Source: Lachnospiraceae bacterium (GTDB lineage: Bacteria; Bacillota; Clostridia; Lachnospirales; Lachnospiraceae). From it: 64,000 bases of DNA. Every line of letters starts with the position of its first letter. Position 1 is the first letter of the stretch. This document shows positions 49,159 through 58,517 of this stretch, one piece after another. The stretch lies in assembly GCA_022845895.1 (NCBI GenBank), contig AP025573.1:3382501-3446500 (forward strand), written 5' to 3'. A model generated the notes under the pieces. That model had not been told where the DNA came from. It was given only the letters and a program-made list of their open reading frames with translations, and made no database searches. The position numbers and the translations under genes were made by a program.

Positions 49159-50133
49159 TTATCTTTGCTTTCTCTGCTTTACCATGTCCATGGAAACTGC
49201 CGCCAGTACCACAAGGCCCTGTACGATCAATTGCCAGAATGAATTGACATTCATCAGGTTCAGCCCATTTTTGAGGACACCTATGATCAGGACGCCAATC
49301 ATGGCACTTACCACGCTGCCGGAACCGCCCATCAGGCTGACCCCTCCGAGAGCACTGGCCGCCACGGCATCCATCTCCCAGCCGACTGCGACAGCGGGCT
49401 GTCCCGAATACATCCTTGCCGCCATGACAATCCCGGCCCATGCCGCCAGAAAGCCGGACAGCGTATGCACGGTAAACTGCACGACTTTGATATTGATTCC
49501 AGAAAACCTGGCTGCTTCCATATTTCCGCCCACTGCATACACATATCTGCCCATCCTCGTCTTGTTCAGGAACAGCCATATCAAGATAACCCATGCAACC
49601 GCATAGATGACTGGGAGCGGAATAATGCCAAGCCTCCCTGTCCCCAGGTTGGTAAATGCTTTCTCTGTGCACCGGATGGGTTCCGCATTTGTCATCAGGT
49701 AAGCAATCCCTCTGGCAATATTGAGCATGGCCATCGTCGCGATGAATGCCGGTACTCTTACCATGGACACGAAGAAGCCATTGAATGCACCACATGCGGC
49801 TCCCGCAAGAAGTCCCAGCATGATTGCGGCAGGTATGGGCACATGATAGTGGGCGATCATACCGGCCGCTACCGTCCCCCCCAGTGCAAACACCGAACCT
49901 ACGGATATATCTATGCCGCCTATGATGATACACATCATGACCCCTAATGTCAGAAAGACATTATTGGTCATCTGACGGAGCAGGCTCATCAGGTTGCTTT
50001 GCGTCAAAAAGGAATCGGACATGAATGTCAAAAACAGACATAATATGACAAGACCGCTGATTATTGCAACATTCTCCTTAAGAAACGACTTGTTTCCCGC
50101 TGTCACTCTTCTTTCTCTATTTTCTGCCTTCAT
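49159..50133 (-). CDS. Sugar ABC transporter permease (RbsC-like)
   Basis: About 324 residues with eight to ten helices. Diagnostic RbsC segments are GGIDISVGSVFALGGTVAAG, TMAMLNIARGIAYLMTNAEP, VYAVGGNMEAARFSGINIKV and GWEMDAVAASALGGVSLMGG. I use ATG 50133 (MKAENRERR), 9 bases after GGAGG, inside the overlap with the ATPase end. The complex imports a pentose or hexose. Confidence 0.92.
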   Translation of the reverse strand: MKAENRERRVTAGNKSFLKENVAIISGLVILCLFLTFMSDSFLTQSNLMSLLRQMTNNVFLTLGVMMCIIIGGIDISVGSVFALGGTVAAGMIAHYHVPIPAAIMLGLLAGAACGAFNGFFVSMVRVPAFIATMAMLNIARGIAYLMTNAEPIRCTEKAFTNLGTGRLGIIPLPVIYAVAWVILIWLFLNKTRMGRYVYAVGGNMEAARFSGINIKVVQFTVHTLSGFLAAWAGIVMAARMYSGQPAVAVGWEMDAVAASALGGVSLMGGSGSVVSAMIGVLIIGVLKNGLNLMNVNSFWQLIVQGLVVLAAVSMDMVKQRKQR

Positions 50134-51625
50134 CAGTTCTTCCCTCCAATGCGTATGATAATATTCTCTCCTGTGAAAATTCTTCCCTGCTGACAGTCCC
50201 CGTGAGCCTGCCTTCACTCATCACGCAGATCCTGTCACTCATCCCCATTACTTCCGGCATCTCAGACGAAACCATGATGATGGACATCCCTTTCTTCGTC
50301 AGCTCATTCATAATGGAGTATATCTCGGCCTTCGCGCCCACATCGATTCCCCTTGTAGGTTCATCCAGAATAAGCACATCCGGCTTGACCGCCAGCCATT
50401 TCGTAATGACGATCTTCTGCTGGTTGCCTCCGCTTAAGTTGCCTGCCCTCTGGCTGTAGGACGGTGTCTTGATTCCCAGCAGCTTCTGATACGTATCCAG
50501 CATGTCTTTTTCTTTTTTCCTGTTTACCCGTACCCCTTTGATAAATTCCTTCAGGACGGTAATCGTCATATTAAAGCCGACCGTATTTTTCAGTATCAGC
50601 CCCTGTAGCTTCCTATCCTCCGGTACAAGCGCAATTCCGGCTTTCATCGCAGACAGAGGGTCATTGATATTCGCCCGTTCCCCTTTTACATAGATGTTGC
50701 CGCCTTGTAACCTCGTGATACCAAAGAGAGCCTGCATCAGCTCCGTTCTTCCTGCACCGACCAGCCCTGCGAATCCCAGTATCTCTCCTTTATGTAGTTC
50801 AAAATTTATATCATGAAGTGTTCCTTCCTGCTCAAGATGCTCTGCCTTCAAGACTACTTCGCCCTTCTCAAATGAATCCCGTACATAATAATTGTCCAGC
50901 GTCCTGCCTACCATGAGGGAAATCAGCTCTTCACTGTCCGTGTCTTTTGTAACTACAGTTTTTATCAGCTCCCCGTCCCGCATAATCGTGATGCGGTCCG
51001 TTATCTCAAATAATTCTTCCAGCTTATGGGAAATAAATATGATCGCAGTACCCTTTTTTCTGAGGTTTCTCACAATCTCGAACAGCATCTGGATCTCATT
51101 GTCAGAAAGAGAAGATGTAGGCTCATCCATCACGATAATCTTTGACCGCTGTCTTACAGCCTTTACAATTTCTACAATCTGCTGCTGGGCAACGCTAAGG
51201 GTAGAAACCTTTGCACCGGCGTCGATGTCCACCCCCATCTCTTCCAGCGCCTGCTGTGCATCTTTTCGTGATCTTTTACGGTCAATGTAGCCATATTTAT
51301 CTGGGGCCTCATCCAAAAACATATTATCTGCAACCGTCATCTGGGGGACGAGCAAAAGCTCCTGGTGGATAATGCTGATCCCATGCTCTTTTGCATCCCT
51401 GACCGAGTTCATCGCCACCTTGTGCCCGTCAATATAGATGTCTCCCTCCTCAGGGTGGTAGATTCCGCCAAGGACTTTTATCAGTGTGGATTTGCCGGCT
51501 CCGTTTTCGCCGAGCAATGCATGGACCTCGCCTTTTCTGACTTCCAGACCTACGTTTTTCAATGCATATACACCGGGAAACTTCTTATGGATATTAATCA
51601 TCTGCAACGCTAATTCACTCAACAA
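50117..51625 (-). CDS. Sugar ABC transporter ATPase with two nucleotide domains (RbsA-like)
   Basis: 502 residues, double ABC domain: first Walker A GENGAGKSTLIKVLGG and VDEPTSSLSD-like IVMDEPTSSLSDNEIQMLF, second with GLVGAGRTELMQALFG and LSGGNQQKIVITKWLAVKPD, LILDEPTRGIDVGAK. Length and order match ribose-type importers. The start is TTG 51625, next to a second TTG at 51622. AGGTG lies 4 to 7 bases upstream. It is separated from rbsB by a terminator, and its end overlaps the permease. Confidence 0.92.
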   Translation of the reverse strand: MLSELALQMINIHKKFPGVYALKNVGLEVRKGEVHALLGENGAGKSTLIKVLGGIYHPEEGDIYIDGHKVAMNSVRDAKEHGISIIHQELLLVPQMTVADNMFLDEAPDKYGYIDRKRSRKDAQQALEEMGVDIDAGAKVSTLSVAQQQIVEIVKAVRQRSKIIVMDEPTSSLSDNEIQMLFEIVRNLRKKGTAIIFISHKLEELFEITDRITIMRDGELIKTVVTKDTDSEELISLMVGRTLDNYYVRDSFEKGEVVLKAEHLEQEGTLHDINFELHKGEILGFAGLVGAGRTELMQALFGITRLQGGNIYVKGERANINDPLSAMKAGIALVPEDRKLQGLILKNTVGFNMTITVLKEFIKGVRVNRKKEKDMLDTYQKLLGIKTPSYSQRAGNLSGGNQQKIVITKWLAVKPDVLILDEPTRGIDVGAKAEIYSIMNELTKKGMSIIMVSSEMPEVMGMSDRICVMSEGRLTGTVSREEFSQERILSYALEGRTDEGRK

Positions 51626-51686
51626 CGCTCACCTACTCCCTGCTTTTTTGCATAAATAGAACACAAATTTATCTCTTTTATGATGC

Positions 51687-51714
51687 AAAAAGCCGCCAGC
51701 ACTATGCTGACGGC
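51687..51714 (-). terminator. Terminator between binding-protein and ATPase genes
   Basis: On the minus strand GCCGTCAGCA pairs with TGCTGGCGGC (one U-G), followed by TTTTTGC. It lies within the operon and probably raises binding-protein mRNA over the ATPase and permease. Confidence 0.75.
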
Positions 51715-51730
51715 AATTATCTGCACTATC

Positions 51731-52729
51731 TTACTGCCACCCATCTGTCCCGTAATCTTTCACATTCTCTTTTGTGATTAAGAAAGTATCTACTTTGATT
51801 TCTTTATCTACTTTCTCTCCCGCCATGATCTTATTGGCCGCTTCCACACACTGCTTGCCAATATTAATCGGAGACTGTGCCCCGGTACCAGCCATGCCGC
51901 CTTCTTCAATAGATTTCTTGGCATCGGGTGAACCGTCACATCCAAATACTGCAATCTGGTCAGTGAGGCCCGCTGACTCTACTGCCGAATATGCGCCTAA
52001 GGCGGAAGGGTCATTGATACAGAAGAATCCAATCAAATCCGAATTAGCCTGGATGATGTTCTCTGCAATGGGCAGAGATTCTGCCGTATCGCCTTTTCCA
52101 TTCTGCTGTGAAACAATCTCAAATTTGTCTTTGGCATCTCCGAGACCCTTCATAAACCCTTCTACACGCTGCACACAAGCTGCTGCATATGGCGCATCCA
52201 GTATCGCGATCTTGCCGCCGTCCGGATATCTTTCTGCCATAGCCTCGCCGACCACCTGTCCCGCGTATTCATTGTTAGAGACCAGGATGGTATCTACTTT
52301 TTCTTTATCTGTAACATCCGTATCAAAGTTGACAACCGGAATATCGGCATCCTTCAGCATGTCAAGCGCCGGTGCAATGCCTTCCGAATCCACCGGGCAT
52401 AAGAACAGGACTTCAATGCCCTGGTTGATCATGTCCTCAACCTGCTGTATCTGCGTAGCGATATCCTGCTTTGTATCAAGCGTAATCAGCTCGTCACCGT
52501 TTGCTTCCACTTCTTTACGGATGGAACCTTCAATTGTGGTAAAGAACGGATTGTTCATAGTCATACATGTAAAACCGTACTTATGTCCTCCGTCCTTGTC
52601 TTCACTGTCTTCAGCTGCTCCACTTTTGGTGTCCTCTTTCGGACTTTCCTCTTTGCTGCCACATGCCGTCAGTGCCATGCTCATGACCATTACCGCTGAC
52701 AGCAGCGCAACCATGATTCGTTTCTTCAT
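51731..52729 (-). CDS. Sugar ABC transporter substrate-binding lipoprotein (RbsB-like)
   Basis: 332 residues. Signal peptide and lipobox (VALLSAVMVMSMALTACGSK) for a lipid-anchored protein. The periplasmic-binding fold shows NNPFFTTIEGSIRKEVEANG, DMINQGIEVLFLCPVDSEGI, ADIPVVNFDTDVTDKE and PSALGAYSAVESAGLTDQIA. Ligand unknown (ribose/allose/tagatose type). AAGGAGG lies before ATG 52729. The divergently controlled RpiR regulator gene lies 99 bases upstream on the same strand. Confidence 0.92.
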   Translation of the reverse strand: MKKRIMVALLSAVMVMSMALTACGSKEESPKEDTKSGAAEDSEDKDGGHKYGFTCMTMNNPFFTTIEGSIRKEVEANGDELITLDTKQDIATQIQQVEDMINQGIEVLFLCPVDSEGIAPALDMLKDADIPVVNFDTDVTDKEKVDTILVSNNEYAGQVVGEAMAERYPDGGKIAILDAPYAAACVQRVEGFMKGLGDAKDKFEIVSQQNGKGDTAESLPIAENIIQANSDLIGFFCINDPSALGAYSAVESAGLTDQIAVFGCDGSPDAKKSIEEGGMAGTGAQSPINIGKQCVEAANKIMAGEKVDKEIKVDTFLITKENVKDYGTDGWQ

Positions 52730-52775
52730 GCCTTTTCCTCCTTAAAATAGATTGTTTGTCTTAAAGTGTATTCTC

Positions 52776-52791
52776 TGCCCGGTACCAGGCA
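52776..52791. promoter_or_regulatory. Dyad upstream of the rbsB-like gene
   Basis: TGCC-N-GGTACC-N-GGCA: arms TGCC and GGCA around GGTACC (52776-52791) form an imperfect dyad between the RpiR stop and the binding-protein start. It may be an operator or a weak hairpin. Confidence 0.3.
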
Positions 52792-52828
52792 AATTACCTT
52801 TTTCATATTGTATAAAAAGTCCTTGACG

Positions 52829-53704
52829 TTACATCTTCTCTTCTTCTACTGCTTCTATCGACGTATTGATATATTTATCCGACATTTCCTTGTCCTTCAG
52901 ATACAGCAGTATATACAGACAGTCCAGCATAATCATCTGAGTTACCGTCGCGCAGGACGGCTCATAGCCAAAATTAAGATTTTCATTGTTCACAGTCTTC
53001 AAGACGATGTCTGCAAATTGTTCCAGTGGAGTATTGTCATAACTTGTGACTGCTATTGTAACGGCACCCTTTTTTCTTGCCCGCTCCATATTAGCCACAA
53101 CCATTCTTGACCGTCCGTACGTGCTGATTCCAATTACAACATCCTCTTTTTCTGCCAATGATGAAGCAATCGCGCCGTCATGTGCGTCCGTGTAAAGGCA
53201 GGGGCTCAAGCCAAGCCTGCTGAGTCTCTGGCGAAGGCTTTTTGCAGTAACCTGGGATCGGCCCTGGGCAAATATCATAATTCGCCTTGCATCTGCAATT
53301 GCTTCTACGGCATGTACGATCTTATCCGTATCCAGAATGCTGAGCGTGTCCGTTATCGTCTGGATGTTCATGGAGAACACCTTGTTGCAGATTGTAGACA
53401 CATCGTCATCCTCCTGGATGCTCCCATAACTGAGCGCAGACTGTTCTTTTTTTGTATTTACCTTAGCCATCTGAAGCACAAAAGCCTGGTAATTCTGAAA
53501 CCCTATCTCTTTTACGAACCTTGTAATAGTAGCTTCACTGACCCCGCTTTCCTTTGCAAGCTGATGAATCTGTATGCCGTCGAGCTTCTTATAATTTTCC
53601 AATATATATTTGGCAAGCTTGTTCATGGCCGGACTCATATGATGCATATTACGTTTAATATTGATAAGAATTTCTGGTGTTGCGGTATTACTAAGTTTTT
53701 TCAT
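52829..53704 (-). CDS. RpiR/MurR-family regulator with SIS domain
   Basis: 291 residues. N-terminal helix-turn-helix IHQLAKESGVSEATITRFVK, then EIGFQNYQAF (about 40-70), and C-terminal SIS sugar-phosphate domain (RIMIFAQGRSQVTAKSLRQR, VVIGISTYGRSRMVVANMER). It lies directly upstream of the RbsB-type operon and should sense a sugar phosphate of that pathway. Two TGAAAA-N3-TTTTCA dyads precede it. ATG 53704 follows AGGAGG. Confidence 0.92.
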   Translation of the reverse strand: MKKLSNTATPEILINIKRNMHHMSPAMNKLAKYILENYKKLDGIQIHQLAKESGVSEATITRFVKEIGFQNYQAFVLQMAKVNTKKEQSALSYGSIQEDDDVSTICNKVFSMNIQTITDTLSILDTDKIVHAVEAIADARRIMIFAQGRSQVTAKSLRQRLSRLGLSPCLYTDAHDGAIASSLAEKEDVVIGISTYGRSRMVVANMERARKKGAVTIAVTSYDNTPLEQFADIVLKTVNNENLNFGYEPSCATVTQMIMLDCLYILLYLKDKEMSDKYINTSIEAVEEEKM

Positions 53705-53763
53705 TCATCCTCCTGGTATAGAAATAATTTTTATAAATACTATATTTATGTTTTATATTTTCA

Positions 53764-53778
53764 TGAAAACTATTTTCA
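53764..53778. promoter_or_regulatory. Candidate RpiR operator 1
   Basis: TGAAAA-CTA-TTTTCA, a perfect 6+6 dyad just downstream of the rpiR -10 box. The same form recurs at 53935. Confidence 0.5.
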
Positions 53779-53783
53779 ACATA

Positions 53784-53812
53784 ATAATATCAATGATTAT
53801 CTTTTTTGTCAA
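53784..53812 (-). promoter_or_regulatory. Promoter of the RpiR-family regulator
   Basis: On the minus strand TTGACA (53807-53812) and TATTAT (53784-53789), 17 bases apart, about 80 bases before ATG 53704. Confidence 0.7.
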
Positions 53813-53934
53813 CAACTATTATTTCTTTTTTATCAGCAAGGACTTTTTATACAATATTCACAAATAACCTATTTTTGTTTATGCACCTCCTTTGAAATAC
53901 CCTACATTGACATGCCTGTCTCCTTAAATTTCCT

Positions 53935-53949
53935 TGAAAATTATTTTCA
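53935..53949. promoter_or_regulatory. Candidate RpiR operator 2
   Basis: TGAAAA-TTA-TTTTCA, same dyad as at 53764, 171 bases away. The pair would suit looping or dual binding by RpiR dimers. Confidence 0.45.
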
Positions 53950-54049
53950 GAGAGAAACACCTTACTGTTATTATAAATTCAAATCACCTCAGTGCAATCA
54001 AATATTTCCATTTACTGTATTTTTTTACACATTTTCTTTTTGATGATGG

Positions 54050-54086
54050 AAATAAAATAGGCTGCAGACAGATACTGTCCACAGCC
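54050..54086 (-). terminator. Terminator after the PfkB-family kinase gene
   Basis: On the minus strand GGCTG and ACAG pair with CTGT and CAGCC (54060-54086, small internal loop), then TATTTTATTT. It is 48 bases past the stop codon. Confidence 0.65.
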
Positions 54087-54134
54087 GTTTCATACATTTA
54101 ACAGATATTAAATAAAATTTTTGACTATATCACT

Positions 54135-55064
54135 TTATAACCTCTGAATCTCTACCTTGTCATATATCCTCTCCATGTCTTCCACATCAAAGATTCCGGT
54201 CTCTTCCTGAAGCGCCGCAGCCGCGGAGATGGCGCTCGCTTTCCGAAGCGTCTCTTCCATGCCGCAGCCTTCCTCCAGCCCCAGGGCAAATCCGGCAATC
54301 ATGGAGTCGCCGCAGCCCACCGTATTGACCGTGTCAAGCTTCGGAACCCGGGCACGGTATATGCCTTCGCCACACACGACGAGAGAGCCGTCGGCACCAA
54401 GGGATACCGCCACATTCTCTACGCCGGCTTCGTGGATTCCCCGCGCTGCCTCTATGATATCGTCCATCCTGCCACAGTCCTTCCCTGTGAGCATACGTAT
54501 CTCATCGATATTCGGCTTGATGAGGGCCGGTCCCGCTCCTATCCCCTGCTTAAGAAGTACACCGCTCGTATCCAGTATGACCTTTCTGCCCGCCTCTTTG
54601 GCAATAGCCACAAGACGCTGGTAAGCCACGCCGTCAAGTCCCCGCGGAACGCTCCCGGAGACAGCCACTACCTCTGCACGTCCGGCAAACTCCCTGTACT
54701 GTTCCAGGAAACGCTCGAAATCTGCTTCTCCTACGGTTAATCCGGGCTCCAGAAGCTCCGTCTGGATACCGTTCTTCTCATCCCAGATATTCACGCAGGA
54801 ACGGCTTTCCCCGTCTACATGGCAGAACGCACAGGTTACGCCAAAGTCTCTGAGCGCCTCCTCGATATATATCCCCGCGTGGCCGCCCACGAAACCGGTG
54901 GCAGTCGTATCTCCCCCTGCGATCCGGATGACCCTGGACACATTCAGCCCTTTTCCCCCGGGCGTATACTGGCAGTGCTTCAGCCGGTTGACTTCACCCA
55001 CCTTTAATTCTTTCAATACATACCGCTTATCAATAGACGCATTCAATGTAACTGTCAGTATCAT
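54135..55064 (-). CDS. PfkB-family hexose-phosphate kinase (FruK/LacC-like)
   Basis: 309 residues. YTPGGKGLNVSRVIRIAGGD (about 33-52) and the ATP/catalytic motif DTVNTVGCGDSMIAGFALGL (about 250; GAGDS reads GCGDS) are typical of 1-phosphofructokinase/tagatose-6-phosphate kinase. It should make a ketohexose bisphosphate for the aldolase at 57664. The operon (polyol dehydrogenase, FGGY kinase, aldolase) supports this. ATG 55064 follows AGGTTGCC, 9 bases after the dehydrogenase stop. Confidence 0.9.
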   Translation of the reverse strand: MILTVTLNASIDKRYVLKELKVGEVNRLKHCQYTPGGKGLNVSRVIRIAGGDTTATGFVGGHAGIYIEEALRDFGVTCAFCHVDGESRSCVNIWDEKNGIQTELLEPGLTVGEADFERFLEQYREFAGRAEVVAVSGSVPRGLDGVAYQRLVAIAKEAGRKVILDTSGVLLKQGIGAGPALIKPNIDEIRMLTGKDCGRMDDIIEAARGIHEAGVENVAVSLGADGSLVVCGEGIYRARVPKLDTVNTVGCGDSMIAGFALGLEEGCGMEETLRKASAISAAAALQEETGIFDVEDMERIYDKVEIQRL

Positions 55065-55073
55065 GGCAACCTC

Positions 55074-56123
55074 CTAATCTTCGTTGACGAGCAGCACTTT
55101 TCCTTTGACGAGCCCCGGCTTTTGAAACATCTGAAAAGCCTCCTGCGCCTGATTCATAGGCATCTTCTTATAGATGGATCCCGGGTCGAACTTCAGCTGC
55201 CCTGTTGCAAAATAATGTGCGGTCAGCTCCCACTCTCTCCCTGGAAACGGGGCGCTGTAAGACATCCAGGAACCTGTCAGCTTGAACTCTTTCCGGTTCA
55301 TGTTCTCCCACATCGCGGGCGTAAATGTCAGGTCGGCGTGAGGCGTCCCGATAAAGCAGACATGTGCCTTGTTGGCTGCCAGCTCAAACGCCATCTGCAT
55401 CGTAGGTACCTGCCCTGCGGTCTCAAATACATAGCTGTAGCCCTTGCCGCCGGTAATATCCATCGCCTTTTCCATATAATTCTCTACGGATGTATTAATG
55501 GCTGCGTCAGCGCCGAGCTTCTTCGCAAGGTTCAGACGCTCTTTGCTTATGTCAAATACGACGACTTTCTTAGCGCCGAATATCTTCGCCCACTGCATCG
55601 TAAACATGCCGATCGTCCCGCCGCCAAGCACAGCTACGTACCCGCCGCCCTTATAATCATTCTGAAACACTCCGTGGAGCGCGACGGTAGACGGTTCAAA
55701 CATCGCCCCCTGTTCATAGGAGACAGACTTGTCAAATACAACCGCGTTCTGTTCCGGAATAACGACGTAATCTGCATTGCTCCCCTGCTGCCTGGAACCG
55801 ATAAAGCTATATTTCTTACAGAGGGAGAAGTTGCCGTTCTGGCAGTCGTCGCACTTCATACACGGCAGAAGAGGCGCGCCCGACACCCTGTCTCCGACTT
55901 TTACCTTGGTGACCCCTTCTCCGGTCTCCACAACATCACCGGAGAACTCATGTCCCAGGACAATCGGATAGAAATGCACACCATTGTGAAGTACCCTTGG
56001 TATGTCGGAACCACATATGCCGGAGGCTTTTACCTTAACCTTTACCATACCCGGCTCTGCTTTTGGCTCCTCATAGTCCAGATACCGTACATCCTCATTT
56101 GCACATACAACCGCTGCTTTCAT
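55074..56123 (-). CDS. Zinc-dependent polyol/sugar-phosphate dehydrogenase (GatD-like)
   Basis: 349 residues. Catalytic zinc ligands in KASGICGSDIPRVLHNGVHF and VLGHEFSGDVVETGEGVTKV. Structural zinc cysteines in PCMKCDDCQNGNFSLCKKYS. NAD-binding GGYVAVLGGGTIGMFTMQWA. The sequence is most like galactitol-1-phosphate or sorbitol dehydrogenases. It probably oxidises a polyol or polyol phosphate to a ketose (phosphate). Confidence 0.9.
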   Translation of the reverse strand: MKAAVVCANEDVRYLDYEEPKAEPGMVKVKVKASGICGSDIPRVLHNGVHFYPIVLGHEFSGDVVETGEGVTKVKVGDRVSGAPLLPCMKCDDCQNGNFSLCKKYSFIGSRQQGSNADYVVIPEQNAVVFDKSVSYEQGAMFEPSTVALHGVFQNDYKGGGYVAVLGGGTIGMFTMQWAKIFGAKKVVVFDISKERLNLAKKLGADAAINTSVENYMEKAMDITGGKGYSYVFETAGQVPTMQMAFELAANKAHVCFIGTPHADLTFTPAMWENMNRKEFKLTGSWMSYSAPFPGREWELTAHYFATGQLKFDPGSIYKKMPMNQAQEAFQMFQKPGLVKGKVLLVNED

Positions 56124-56125
56124 CG

Positions 56126-57652
56126 TTATTCTTCCCCTTTCATGACTGCTTTGAGATTCTCATACAGCTTCAGATATATCCTATAATTCTTCGTATATAT
56201 TTCCTGCTTTCCAACGTCGGGCTCATGATACCGCTTCTTCGCAACCGTCTTGTTGACAGCCTCATCAAAGCTGTTGTACATGCCCACCCCGACACCCGCA
56301 AGGATAACGGCTCCAAGCGTGGTGGCTGTATCGGATGACGGGACGACAATCCTCTTGCCCGTCACATCAGACTTGATCTGCGTCCAGAGCAGGGAATTGG
56401 CAGATCCGCCCATAGAGCGAAGCTCACTGACCGATGCTCCCGCCTGTTCTGCCACATCCAGGTTGTGCCTCAGCGACAGGGCTACCCCCTCCATTGCCGC
56501 TCTGATAAAATGTCCTTTCGTCTTGCTGAAATCCAGCCCGTAATAGACTCCCTTCGCATGCGGATCCCAGATAGGGGAACGCTCTCCCGACATATAAGGG
56601 AGGAACACTACGCCATCGCTTCCCGCGGTGACTTTTTCGGCCAGCTCATTAAAAAGTTCCAGGGAACTCTTGCCGGTCTCTTTCCCTTTCAACCGTTCAA
56701 AGTCTGCAAATTCATGCTCCAGCCAGCGCATGACGCCTCCGCCTCCGACCGTTCCTCCCTGAAGGATCCACTGTCCCGGGACGGCATGGAAGCTCAATAT
56801 CAGACGCTCATCCGCCTTGTATGTATCCATACAGATGCTCATGCCTCCTGCCTGGCCCCCCTGCTCCTGCGTCTCCCCGGGATGTATGGCTCCTGCCCCA
56901 AGCGTTCCGCATGCGGCGTCGAGAGCACCTGCCACGACAGGTATCCCTTCTGCCAGCCCACACTCCGCAGCTGCCCTGGCCGTCACGGTGCCGATGACCT
57001 GATGGCTCGCACAGATGTCCGGCAGCATGTCGGGTTCCATGCCAAGTTCACGGCACATATCCTTATCCCACGTACCGTGCCTCATGCTGAAGCAATGGTG
57101 CCCGTATCCCTGTGTCAGCTCCTGGGTCACTTCCCCGGTCAGCTTAAATGCTATATAGCTGTTGGACTGCAGAATCTTGTCCGTGTTCTTGTACACCTCC
57201 GGCATCTGCTCCTTATACCAGAGCACCTTCGGCGTAGTGTAAGAAGGCTTGAACGGATTGCCGCACACGTCAAATATCCTCTTCACGCCAATCCGGCGGC
57301 CCGTCTCCTCACAGATGGCGGCCGCTCTCGTATCCATCCAGATGGGCGTGTTGGCCAGTACATTTCCATCTCCGTCGATGGGAATGGCAGACCAGCTCTG
57401 TCCGTCAATGCCGATGCCCGCGATACTAGACGGCTTGATCTTGCCCTTTTCAATGACTGATTTGACTGCGGAGCAGACCGCCTGCCACCACTCCTCCGGG
57501 TTCTGTTCCGCCCATCCCGGATGGGGATAATATACGTTGTAGCTTCCGCTGGCACTGGCCTGTACATGACCGTTCCCATCGAATACCGCAACTTTGCATG
57601 CACTCGTTCCAATATCGATTCCCAATAAATACTGTTCCATAGCACCACTCAT
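56126..57652 (-). CDS. xylB: FGGY-family kinase (xylulokinase-like)
   Basis: About 504-508 residues. LLGIDIGTSACKVAVFDGNG, then IAGIGIDGQSWSAIPIDGDG, GALDAACGTLGAGAIHPGET, and FIRAAMEGVALSLRHNLDVA, all diagnostic of xylulokinase-type FGGY enzymes. Closest in type to XylB, though the substrate may be another ketose. The start is uncertain between ATG 57652 and ATG 57640 (MEQYLL), neither with a strong site. I give the longer one. 11 bases after the aldolase stop. Confidence 0.9.
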   Translation of the reverse strand: MSGAMEQYLLGIDIGTSACKVAVFDGNGHVQASASGSYNVYYPHPGWAEQNPEEWWQAVCSAVKSVIEKGKIKPSSIAGIGIDGQSWSAIPIDGDGNVLANTPIWMDTRAAAICEETGRRIGVKRIFDVCGNPFKPSYTTPKVLWYKEQMPEVYKNTDKILQSNSYIAFKLTGEVTQELTQGYGHHCFSMRHGTWDKDMCRELGMEPDMLPDICASHQVIGTVTARAAAECGLAEGIPVVAGALDAACGTLGAGAIHPGETQEQGGQAGGMSICMDTYKADERLILSFHAVPGQWILQGGTVGGGGVMRWLEHEFADFERLKGKETGKSSLELFNELAEKVTAGSDGVVFLPYMSGERSPIWDPHAKGVYYGLDFSKTKGHFIRAAMEGVALSLRHNLDVAEQAGASVSELRSMGGSANSLLWTQIKSDVTGKRIVVPSSDTATTLGAVILAGVGVGMYNSFDEAVNKTVAKKRYHEPDVGKQEIYTKNYRIYLKLYENLKAVMKGEE

Positions 57653-57663
57653 TCTTTCTGCTT

Positions 57664-58515
57664 CTAATATGCCTTGCCATCACATCCGCATACCTTCATA
57701 CGGCCCTTGACAAGCTCTTTCACAGCTTCCATACCGACATTCCCAAGCTTCTTCGGGTCAAATGTCTCCGGCTTCTCTTCCAGAAGCTTCTTGCACGCGT
57801 CCGTATATGCGACACGCAGCTCTGTCGCGAAGTTCACTTTGCACATTCCTCTTCTGACACATTCCCTCACATCTTCATCACGAAGGCCTGATGCTCCATG
57901 AAGTACAAGCGGCACCGATACGACTTCCTTAATCTGGCTCACCCGCTCCTTATCCAGTACCGGCGTGCCCGCATAGAATCCGTGGGCTGTCCCGATGGCG
58001 ATTGCAAGAGAGGAAACCCCTGTCCTTTCTGCAAACTCTTTCGCCTCCTTGGGGTCGGTATTCGTATCTGTGTCAGCCTCAAGGTCATCTTCTTTTCCGC
58101 CCACCTTGCCAAGCTCTGCCTCCACAGGGATGCCTAAGGCCTTTGCAACATCAGCCACCTTCTTGGTAAGTGCAATGTTCTCTTCGAATTCCTCATGGGA
58201 ACCGTCAATCATGACAGAGGTATAGCCTGCTTTCATAGCCTGTACCGCAAGCTCAAAGCTGCTGCCGTGGTCCAGATGTAGGCATACAGGAACAGACGCC
58301 TTCCCTGCTTCCGCTGCGACCATACCATAATACGTATCCAGTGAACCATATTTTACTGTGGACGGTGTCGTCTGCAGCATGACCGGTGCCTTGACCTCCT
58401 CCGCCGCTCTTATGACGGCCTTGACCATCTCCATATTCTCTACATTAAACGCGCCTACGGCATATCCGCCCTTCTGGGCATCCAACAACATTTGTTCTGA
58501 TGTTACTAATGGCAT
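57664..58515 (-). CDS. Class II ketose-bisphosphate aldolase (GatY/KbaY-like)
   Basis: 283 residues. VPVCLHLDHGSSFELAVQAM zinc/catalytic site, SVMIDGSHEEFEENIALTKK, VEAELGKVGGKEDDLEADTD, AIGTAHGFYAGTPVLD and PLVLHGASGLRDEDVRECVR. Resembles GatY/KbaY tagatose-bisphosphate or fructose-bisphosphate aldolases. Start ATG 58515 (MPLVTSEQ) is 7 bases after AAAGGAG. A longer in-frame start has none. It starts 2 bases after the DeoR stop. Confidence 0.9.
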   Translation of the reverse strand: MPLVTSEQMLLDAQKGGYAVGAFNVENMEMVKAVIRAAEEVKAPVMLQTTPSTVKYGSLDTYYGMVAAEAGKASVPVCLHLDHGSSFELAVQAMKAGYTSVMIDGSHEEFEENIALTKKVADVAKALGIPVEAELGKVGGKEDDLEADTDTNTDPKEAKEFAERTGVSSLAIAIGTAHGFYAGTPVLDKERVSQIKEVVSVPLVLHGASGLRDEDVRECVRRGMCKVNFATELRVAYTDACKKLLEEKPETFDPKKLGNVGMEAVKELVKGRMKVCGCDGKAY

Positions 58516-58517
58516 TA

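Larger units (their letters stand above)
53705..54049. other. AT-rich regulatory intergenic region
   Basis: 345 bases without a gene, very AT-rich. It holds the rpiR promoter (53784-53812) and two identical-type dyads described separately. From 53870 to 53935 I see only a Shine-Dalgarno-like AAAGGAGGTG on the minus strand that leads to no start codon. Confidence 0.6.

Noticed and set aside
53870-53890. Small gene suggested by AAAGGAGGTG on the minus strand
   Set aside because: No ATG, GTG or TTG with more than a few codons follows at a proper distance.
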